From NCBI GenBank assembly GCA_030682595.1, contig JAUXNZ010000278.1:1-5326 (forward strand): DNA of 5,326 nucleotides, read 5' to 3'. The position numbers and the translations under genes are program-made. Origin of the DNA: Rhodocyclaceae bacterium. Lineage in GTDB: Bacteria > Pseudomonadota > Gammaproteobacteria > Burkholderiales > Rhodocyclaceae. The notes below the pieces were generated by a model. That model did no database searches. It saw only the letters and a program-made list of their open reading frames with translations, and was not told the DNA's origin. Below are positions 1-4,276 of this stretch, piece after piece. Every line of letters begins with the position of its first letter. Position 1 is the stretch's first letter.

Positions 1-668
1 GAAAAATCGGCGTGGCAGGCGAAGGCGTGGCGCACGTTGCCCTGGCGCGCGCGCCAGGGCAGGGTACTTTGCGGCGCGGTGTCCTGCGTGCGCACGAGGC
101 TGCTGACATCCAGCGGCAGGCGCAGGGCGCGCGCCAGCGGCCGGGCGATTTCCACGGACTGGTTGAAGCCGCGCATCCGCAAGCGCTCCACGGACAGCGG
201 CACCGGCACGATAATGGCCACCCCCGCAAACGCCGCTACGCGGCGTTCTCCCCCCAGGGGGCCAAGCAACACTTGGGACGGCCCGGCGTGTTGCTTGACG
301 CCGCCTTCCGGGTGCGGGCCCGCCAGCATGCAGCGCGCGATAAAGTCGGCGCTGGCGAGACGGCGATTGAATTTGAGCATCAGCACCAGTCGGTCGGCCG
401 GAAACGCGTATTGCCAGGTGGCGAGCGTCACATCGAAAGCCGGCGGCTTGGCGAGGCAGGCGCCGCAGGCGGTGGCGGCATGACCCAAGGGCGTGGCGCA
501 GATCGGGCAACACGGCTCGGGCAACCGCGGCAGGTCGTCACGACAAGCGGCGCAGACCGCCTGCGCACCGGCCGCCTGGCCACACAGCAGGCAGGCCTGG
601 GGCAACAGGGGCGTGAGCCATCGACCCAGGCCGGAGAGACGCGAAAAAATTGACAAGGCAGCGGACAT
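1..668 (-). CDS. comF: ComF/GntX family phosphoribosyltransferase-like protein, 3' end outside window
   Basis: The reverse strand encodes 222 residues without a stop before the window edge. The N-terminus has a double zinc-ribbon pattern: C26xxC29, C39xxC42, C54xxC57 and C68xxC71. It is followed by LMLKFNRRLA (about 97-105) and the ComF signatures VPVPLSVERLRMRGFNQ (154-170) and R-T-Q...R-Q-G-N-V-R-H-A-F (193-216). The phosphoribosyl-pyrophosphate loop expected next is cut off. The family is known for DNA uptake in competent bacteria (ComF) and as GntX in enterobacteria; its exact reaction is not settled. I chose the ATG at 668 because an extended -10 element sits about 40 bp upstream. An in-frame ATG at 692 would add eight residues but lies too close to that promoter's expected start point. 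Neither start has a clear Shine-Dalgarno sequence. Residues about 117-150 (GPHPEGGVKQ...AAFAGV) are an unusual stretch between the LKF region and VPVPL. They are encoded by a cluster of inverted repeats and look like an insertion relative to family members I remember. The gene is divergent from bioB. Confidence 0.9.
   Translation of the reverse strand, partial: MSAALSIFSRLSGLGRWLTPLLPQACLLCGQAAGAQAVCAACRDDLPRLPEPCCPICATPLGHAATACGACLAKPPAFDVTLATWQYAFPADRLVLMLKFNRRLASADFIARCMLAGPHPEGGVKQHAGPSQVLLGPLGGERRVAAFAGVAIIVPVPLSVERLRMRGFNQSVEIARPLARALRLPLDVSSLVRTQDTAPQSTLPWRARQGNVRHAFACHADF
38..61. repeat. 24-bp perfect palindrome within comF
   Basis: The 12-base arm TGCCCTGGCGCG (38-49) is followed immediately by its exact reverse complement (50-61), with no spacer. 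On the comF strand it covers the codons for L-P-W-R-A-R-Q-G, just before the conserved NVRHAF segment. It may be a by-product of GC-rich codon choice, a protein-binding site or a structured RNA segment. The sequence alone does not decide. Confidence 0.5.
216..297. repeat. Cluster of perfect inverted repeats inside comF (palindromic-element-like)
   Basis: Three nested or adjacent dyads occupy about 82 bp. CAAGCAACAC (263-272) pairs perfectly with GTGTTGCTTG (288-297) across a 15-nt loop. AACGCCGC (229-236) pairs perfectly with GCGGCGTT (240-247) across a 3-nt loop. An outer GGCC-A-CCCCC (216-225) can pair with GGGGGCC (257-263) with one bulged base, enclosing the second hairpin. The whole stretch is open in the comF frame and encodes about 27 residues, roughly GVKQHAGPSQ through AAFAGV. 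This is the look of a small palindromic repeat that has been tolerated within a protein, as described for Rickettsia palindromic elements. No second copy is visible in this window, so repeat-family membership is an inference. Confidence 0.6.
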
Positions 669-678
669 TGCGGAAGAT
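650..678 (+). promoter_or_regulatory. Candidate sigma-70 promoter for bioBC-orf49
   Basis: A perfect -35 hexamer TTGACA (650-655) is followed after 17 bp by GAAGAT (673-678), which keeps the A at position 2 and the A and T at positions 5 and 6 of a -10 box. Transcription would begin near 685 and leave a leader of about 32 nt before bioB. The -35 lies inside the first codons of the divergent comF. I see no BirA-type operator around it. Confidence 0.4.
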
Positions 679-708
679 CGGACGCCCTTCATCGTGAGAT
701 TGCCGCAA

Positions 709-717
709 ATTATCCCA
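709..717 (-). promoter_or_regulatory. Candidate extended -10 promoter element for comF
   Basis: Read on the reverse strand, 717-709 is TGG-GATAAT: a TGn extension followed by a hexamer matching TATAAT at five of six positions. No -35 box is recognisable at the proper distance, as is usual for extended -10 promoters. The start point would be near 702, giving about 33 nt of leader to the comF ATG at 668. The element overlaps the bioB start codon. Confidence 0.4.
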
Positions 718-1676
718 TGCAAATAGACGCAGCGCCGCCGCCACATTCCCCCTTCACGACCGACCAGGTCGAAGCCCTCTACGCCCTGCCTTTCATGGAC
801 CTGTTGCAGCGCGCCCAGGCCGTGCATCGCGCCCACCACGATCCCAACGCCGTGCAGCGCTCGGCCCTCTTGTCGATCAAGACCGGCGGCTGCTCGGAAG
901 ATTGCGGCTACTGCTCGCAATCGGCGCGCCGCGACACCGGCGTCCCGCGCGGCAAGCTGCTGGAACTGGCGGAGGTAAAGGTTGCGGCCCGGGCCGCCAG
1001 GGAGCAGGGCGCCAGCCGTTTTTGCATGGGCGCCGCCGGGCGCGGTCCGAAGGAGGGCGATCTCGACCGCGTCATCGAAATGGTGCGCGTCGTCAAGGAT
1101 CTCGGCATGGAAGCCTGCCTGACCCTGGGCCTGCTCGGCAAAGGGCAGGCACAAAAGCTCGCTGCCGCCGGACTTGACTACTACAACCACAACCTCGACA
1201 CCGGCGCGGAATACTACGCTCAGGTGGTCACCACCCACAGCCAGGAGGCGCGCATGGAGACGCTGGGCGCGGTGCGCGCCGCCGGCATGAAGATTTGCTG
1301 CGGCGGCATCATCGGCATGGGTGAGTCGCGGCGGGTGCGCGCGTCCTTGATCGCCCAACTGGCCGGGATGAACCCGCCGCCGGAGTCGGTGCCGATCAAC
1401 CATCTGGTCAGTGTGCCGGGCACGCCGCTGGCGGATGCCATGCCTCTCGACCCCTTCGAGTTCGTGCGCACCATCGCGGCCGCCCGCATCGCCATGCCGC
1501 AAAGCTTTGTCCGCCTGTCCGCCGGTCGCCAGGCGATGAGTGACGAACTGCAGGCCCTGTGCTTTTTCGCCGGCGCCAATTCTATTTTTTATGGCGACCG
1601 GCTCTTGACGACCGACAACCCCGAGGCGAGCCGCGACGTCGCCTTGTTCGAGCGGCTCGGCTTACAGCCCATCTGA
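717..1676 (+). CDS. bioB: Biotin synthase (radical SAM)
   Basis: This 319-residue protein converts dethiobiotin to biotin by radical sulfur insertion, the last step of biotin synthesis, in the cytoplasm. The radical-SAM [4Fe-4S] motif is C59-SED-C63-GY-C66. The ligands of the second, [2Fe-2S] cluster are all present at a constant offset of six from E. coli BioB: C103 (RFCMGAA), C134 (EACLTLG), C194 (KICCGG) and R266 (VRLSAGR). YNHNLDT (156-162), ESVPIN (223-228) and GANSIFYG (286-293) are family hallmarks. The protein ends soon after the FERLGL segment and lacks the roughly 25-residue tail of E. coli BioB, which has no catalytic residue. The start ATG at 717 has no obvious Shine-Dalgarno sequence. 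The TGA stop shares one base with the bioC ATG (TGATG), suggesting coupled translation. All known catalytic residues are intact. Confidence 0.98.
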   Translation: MQIDAAPPPHSPFTTDQVEALYALPFMDLLQRAQAVHRAHHDPNAVQRSALLSIKTGGCSEDCGYCSQSARRDTGVPRGKLLELAEVKVAARAAREQGASRFCMGAAGRGPKEGDLDRVIEMVRVVKDLGMEACLTLGLLGKGQAQKLAAAGLDYYNHNLDTGAEYYAQVVTTHSQEARMETLGAVRAAGMKICCGGIIGMGESRRVRASLIAQLAGMNPPPESVPINHLVSVPGTPLADAMPLDPFEFVRTIAAARIAMPQSFVRLSAGRQAMSDELQALCFFAGANSIFYGDRLLTTDNPEASRDVALFERLGLQPI

Positions 1677-2494
1677 TGCGCCAGGATTTCGCGGCCGCAG
1701 CCGCATCGTATGACAGCGCCGCCGTGCTGGCGCGCGAGGTTGGGCTGCGACTGGCGGAGCGGCTCGATTGCGTGAAGTTGGCGCCCCGGCGTTTTGCCGA
1801 CATCGGCTGCGCCACTGGCGACGGCGTGCGCGAACTGCAACGCCGCTACCCGGATGCCCTGCCGCTGGCGGTGGACTTTGCGCTGCCGATGCTCACTGCC
1901 GTGGCGACGCGCGCAGGCTGGTGGGAACGCCTGCGTGGCCGCGCCCCACGCTGTATCAACGCCGACGCACGGGCGCTGCCGTTGGCGGCGGACAGCCTCG
2001 ATCTGGCGTGGTCGAACCTGATGCTGCACTGGCTGTCCGATCCGACCGATCTGCGTGCGGCGTTTGCCGAGCTGCACCGCGTGCTGAGCGAGGGCGGCCT
2101 GCTGGAATTTGCGATGTTCGGCCCGGATACACTGAGGGAGCTTCGCGCTGCCGGCGCGGCGACACCGGTCTTCCTCGACATGCACGACATCGGCGACATG
2201 CTGGCGGCGGCGGGCTTCGGCGATCCAGTGATGGAGATGGAGATGCTGACGCTGACCTATCCATCGCCGCGCGCCTTTCTGGCCGATCAGCGTCACCTCG
2301 GGGTGCGTGATGGCTTGCTGGGTCGGCTCGGCTGGCGGCAATGGCGCAGGGTGTTCGCCGCCTGGGAACGCATCGATGGCTTGCTGCCGGCCCGCTTCGA
2401 GATCATTTATGGCCATGCCTGGAAGATGGCGCCGCGCACCGCTCCCGACGGCCGCGCCATCATGAAATTCGCCAGAACGAAAATGCGCCCATGA
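1676..2494 (+). CDS. bioC: Malonyl-ACP O-methyltransferase BioC
   Basis: This 272-residue class I SAM-dependent methyltransferase is predicted to methylate the free carboxyl of malonyl-ACP. The masked thioester can then enter fatty acid elongation and become pimeloyl-ACP methyl ester, the first committed step to biotin. Motif I is FADIGCATGDG (40-50). An acidic residue at the end of strand 2 (AVDFALPM, 65-72) should bind the SAM ribose. NADARALPLAADSLDLAWSNLMLHW (95-119) covers motifs II and III and closely matches E. coli BioC (LPLATATFDLAWSN). FGPDTLREL (148-156) is typical of proteobacterial BioC. The frame stays open upstream to 1559 within bioB, but the ATG at 1676 overlaps the bioB stop and aligns with the normal BioC N-terminus (FAAAAASYDSAAVL), so it is the likely start. 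The stop overlaps the next gene by ATGA. The gene for the esterase that removes the methyl group (BioH or equivalent) is not in the window. Confidence 0.95.
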   Translation: MRQDFAAAAASYDSAAVLAREVGLRLAERLDCVKLAPRRFADIGCATGDGVRELQRRYPDALPLAVDFALPMLTAVATRAGWWERLRGRAPRCINADARALPLAADSLDLAWSNLMLHWLSDPTDLRAAFAELHRVLSEGGLLEFAMFGPDTLRELRAAGAATPVFLDMHDIGDMLAAAGFGDPVMEMEMLTLTYPSPRAFLADQRHLGVRDGLLGRLGWRQWRRVFAAWERIDGLLPARFEIIYGHAWKMAPRTAPDGRAIMKFARTKMRP

Positions 2495-2640
2495 AACGCG
2501 CCAGGCGGATCAAGCCGCAGAACCCGCTGGCAATGGCGCCCATCATGAAAAAGGGCGGCGCCCATGCGCGCAAGGACAAGCGCGCCGCGCGGGCGCGACA
2601 AAAAGCGCGGCAGCGCCGCGAATTCAGCGACGCGGAATAA
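2491..2640 (+). CDS. Small, highly basic protein of unknown function, coupled to bioC
   Basis: This is a 49-residue reading frame with 17 Lys or Arg and only four acidic residues. The N-terminal part reads MKRARRIKPQNPLAMAPIMKKGGAH; the rest is an Ala/Arg/Lys/Gln stretch likely to be helical (about 26-44) ending in FSDAE. There is no signal peptide or membrane segment. Its ATG overlaps the bioC stop in an ATGA arrangement, so ribosomes ending bioC could restart here; no separate ribosome binding site is visible. The composition suggests a nucleic-acid- or ribosome-binding protein. NPL...MKKGGAH...RK faintly recalls the ribosome-rescue factor ArfA, but the match is too weak to name it. Its last 17 bases overlap the convergent end of msrQ, and codons about 37-43 coincide with the msrPQ terminator hairpin. 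I believe it is a real gene because of the start overlap and ordered composition, though its function is unknown. Confidence 0.65.
   Translation: MKRARRIKPQNPLAMAPIMKKGGAHARKDKRAARARQKARQRREFSDAE
2600..2620 (-). terminator. Intrinsic terminator of msrPQ
   Basis: On the reverse strand the msrQ stop (2626-2624) is followed by CGCGGC (2620-2615), a GCT loop and GCCGCG (2611-2606). Then come one C and five T residues (2604-2600). A six-pair all-GC stem followed by a T-run directly after the gene is the classic rho-independent form. It lies within the coding sequence of the convergent 49-codon gene. The T-run is short, so termination may be incomplete. Confidence 0.6.
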
Positions 2641-3277
2641 TCGGGAAAATCTTACCCAGGGGTTTTTGCAGCAGGTACTTGCCGGCGAGCTGTTCCTGCC
2701 GCTCCCGGTTACGCCACCAGGCGCGGATACCGAGCAGCCAGGCCAGCAGGCCGCCGTAAAGCAGCGGTCCTGCCAGGTCAGCCTTCACCAGCCAGAAATA
2801 GTGCACCACCGCCATGATGGCAATGACATACACGGTGCGGTGCAGCGCCTGCCAGCGCCGGCCGCCGAGCTGGCGGATGGCGAAATGACTGGAGGTGGCG
2901 GCGAGCGGGATCAGCAGCACGAAGGCGGCCATGCCGACGGTGATGAAGGGGCGCTTGAGAATGTCCGCGGCGATCGCGCCCCAGTCGAAAAACTGGTCGA
3001 ACCACAGGTAGCTCGTCAGGTGCAGCGTGGCGTAGAAGAACGCGAACAGACCGAGCATGCGCCGCAGGCGCAGCGCCCTGTGCCAGCCGGTGAATTTCCG
3101 CAGCGGCGTGACGGCGAGGGTGATGAGCAGGAAGTTGAGCGTCCAGGTGCCCAGCCCGCGCGTCACCGCTTCGACGGGATTCGCGCCGAGCAGGTCGTGC
3201 CACGCGCCCCAGCCGTAATACGCCAGCGGCAGCAGGCCAAGCAGGAAGGTCAGCGCTTTCAGCGCGGCCAGCGGCAT
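2624..3277 (-). CDS. msrQ: MsrQ, heme-b membrane subunit of the MsrPQ methionine sulfoxide reductase
   Basis: This is a 217-residue inner-membrane protein of the ferric-reductase-like transmembrane family (formerly YedZ), with about six hydrophobic segments (near 7-21, 43-56, 75-91, 111-127, 148-164 and 169-183). It passes electrons from the cytoplasmic or quinone side to periplasmic MsrP. The histidines that bind heme in E. coli MsrQ (H91, H151, H164) correspond at a constant offset of five to H86 (ATLHLTSY), H146 (QALHRTVY) and H159 (VVHYFWL). GLGTWTLNFLLITLAVTPLR (41-60) is the typical second-helix region. Length is normal (E. coli 211). The ATG shares one base with the msrP stop (TGATG), implying coupled translation and 1:1 production. 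The C-terminal end overlaps the convergent small gene by 17 bp. Confidence 0.95.
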   Translation of the reverse strand: MPLAALKALTFLLGLLPLAYYGWGAWHDLLGANPVEAVTRGLGTWTLNFLLITLAVTPLRKFTGWHRALRLRRMLGLFAFFYATLHLTSYLWFDQFFDWGAIAADILKRPFITVGMAAFVLLIPLAATSSHFAIRQLGGRRWQALHRTVYVIAIMAVVHYFWLVKADLAGPLLYGGLLAWLLGIRAWWRNRERQEQLAGKYLLQKPLGKIFPIIPRR

Positions 3278-4215
3278 CAGAAGTGTTTCGCGAGGTCCAT
3301 GCCGCTGTAGAGGCGCGCGACCTCAGCGCCATAGCCGTTGAACAGCAGCGTCGGGCGCTTCCGGAATTCGCCGATGCGCCGCTCGCTCGCCTGGCTCCAG
3401 CGCGGATGATCCACCGCCGGATTGACGTTGGAATAGAAGCCGTATTCACGCGGCGCGGCCTTCATCCACGCACTGCGCGGTTCGTGTTCGGTGAAGCGGA
3501 TGGCGACCAGCGATTTTGCGCTCTTGAAGCCGTATTTCCATGGCACGACCAGGCGCAGCGGCGCGCCGTTCTGCTTCGGCAGGACCTCGCCGTACAGACC
3601 GAACGCCAGGAGCGTCAGCGGGTGGCGCGCCTCGTCCAGGCGCAGGCCTTCGACATAGGGCCAGTCGAGGACGCGGCCTTTCACGCCGGGCATGGTCTCG
3701 GGCTGCACCGCCGAGACGAACTCGACGTATTTCGCGCTGCCCAGCGGCTCGACGCGCTTGAGCAAAACGTCCAGCGGAAACCCCAGCCAGGGAATCACCA
3801 TGCTCCAGCCTTCGACGCAACGCAACCGGTAGATGCGCTCTTCGAGCGGGGCGAGCTGCAGAATTTCCTCGCTACCCAGCATCACCGGCTTTTTCACCAG
3901 GCCTTCCAGGCTCACCTGCCACGGCGCCGTTTTCAGGCGATGGGCCAGCCGTGCGGGGTCTTCCTTGGCGGTGCCGAATTCGTAGAAGTTGTTATAGCCG
4001 GTGACGTGCTGCAGGGGCGTGGGCGTCTCGCCACTGGCGTAGTCGCGCCGGCTTGCCCCAGCGCCGAACTTGAGCGGGGCGGCAAAAGTCGGCGCTGGTG
4101 ATACGGCGCCGGCGGCAACGAGTCCCGCGCCAATCGAGGTTTTGAGAAACTCGCGGCGTCTGGCATAGACCTCGGGGGGCGTGATCTCGGCGGGGGATGG
4201 CGTGGATGTTTTCAT
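3277..4215 (-). CDS. msrP: MsrP, Tat-exported molybdopterin protein-methionine-sulfoxide reductase
   Basis: This is a 312-residue precursor of the periplasmic Mo-cofactor reductase (formerly YedY) that repairs methionine sulfoxide in envelope proteins after oxidative or chlorine stress. The twin-arginine signal is RRREFLK (19-25), followed by a hydrophobic stretch and a likely cleavage after A45 or A46 (APTFAA). The molybdenum-ligating cysteine is C133 in YRLRCVEGWSM, matching RMRCVEAWSM of E. coli. Other family blocks are VTGYNNFYEFG (71-81), PYVEGLRLDEA (186-196), NGAPLRLVVPWKYGFK (216-231), VNPAVDHPRWSQ (264-275) and LFNGYGAEVARLYSGMDL (291-308). I prefer the ATG at 4215. A GTG at 4239 would add eight residues and has a poorly spaced AAGG upstream. 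A strong dyad lies directly before the ATG. The gene follows the kinase gene by 55 bp and precedes msrQ with a one-base overlap. Confidence 0.96.
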   Translation of the reverse strand: MKTSTPSPAEITPPEVYARRREFLKTSIGAGLVAAGAVSPAPTFAAPLKFGAGASRRDYASGETPTPLQHVTGYNNFYEFGTAKEDPARLAHRLKTAPWQVSLEGLVKKPVMLGSEEILQLAPLEERIYRLRCVEGWSMVIPWLGFPLDVLLKRVEPLGSAKYVEFVSAVQPETMPGVKGRVLDWPYVEGLRLDEARHPLTLLAFGLYGEVLPKQNGAPLRLVVPWKYGFKSAKSLVAIRFTEHEPRSAWMKAAPREYGFYSNVNPAVDHPRWSQASERRIGEFRKRPTLLFNGYGAEVARLYSGMDLAKHF

Positions 4216-4221
4216 GGGAGT

Positions 4222-4253
4222 TGGTCGTAAACGCGGCACGAACCTTACGACCA
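4222..4253. promoter_or_regulatory. 9-bp-arm dyad upstream of msrP, candidate operator or leader hairpin
   Basis: TGGTCGTAA (4222-4230) and TTACGACCA (4245-4253) are perfect reverse complements separated by 14 bases. The half-site centres are 23 bp apart, about two helical turns, which suits a dimeric regulator. The dyad ends six bases before the msrP ATG and covers the region where a ribosome binding site should be, so it could also act as an mRNA hairpin. Known msrPQ loci are stress-controlled: the HprSR two-component system in E. coli and an ECF sigma factor in Azospira suillum. No regulator has been identified for this copy. Confidence 0.5.
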
Positions 4254-4259
4254 GCGGCG

Positions 4260-4276
4260 GACTGACTGGTTCAGTC
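4260..4276 (-). other. Short hairpin at the kinase stop codon
   Basis: GACTGA (4260-4265) and TCAGTC (4271-4276) form a six-pair stem with a five-base loop, and one arm contains the kinase stop codon. There is no T-run after it on the reverse strand, so it is at best a weak or rho-assisted terminator between the kinase gene and msrP. It could also be chance. Confidence 0.25.

Noticed and set aside
12..653. Long open frames on the plus strand opposite comF (12-653 and 37-483)
   Set aside because: They are antisense shadows of the comF reading frame in GC-rich DNA. Their translations have no recognisable domains, while the reverse strand shows clear ComF motifs.
1599..1676. BioB lacks the C-terminal tail of E. 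coli BioB; possible truncation
   Set aside because: The stop is at a natural family end after FERLGL, the missing tail carries no cluster ligand, and the overlap with bioC shows an intact operon junction.
1796..1826. BioC motif I has Ala where a Gly is usual (GCATG)
   Set aside because: To my knowledge this variation occurs in active class I methyltransferases, and the rest of the SAM site is intact.
1589..2416. 275-codon reverse-strand frame opposite bioC
   Set aside because: It is low-complexity, rich in Arg, Gln and His, lies wholly antisense to bioC and has no family features.
2641..2680. Possible rightward terminator (ACCC-AG-GGGT followed by TTTT) after the small gene
   Set aside because: The stem is only four pairs with a two-base loop, which is not a credible terminator.
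2564..3310. 248-codon plus-strand frame opposite msrQ
   Set aside because: It is antisense to a convincing membrane protein gene with all heme ligands; the Gln/Arg/Glu-rich translation is typical of an antisense shadow.
3283..4101. 272-codon plus-strand frame opposite msrP
   Set aside because: It is antisense to msrP, with no domain and composition typical of a shadow frame.
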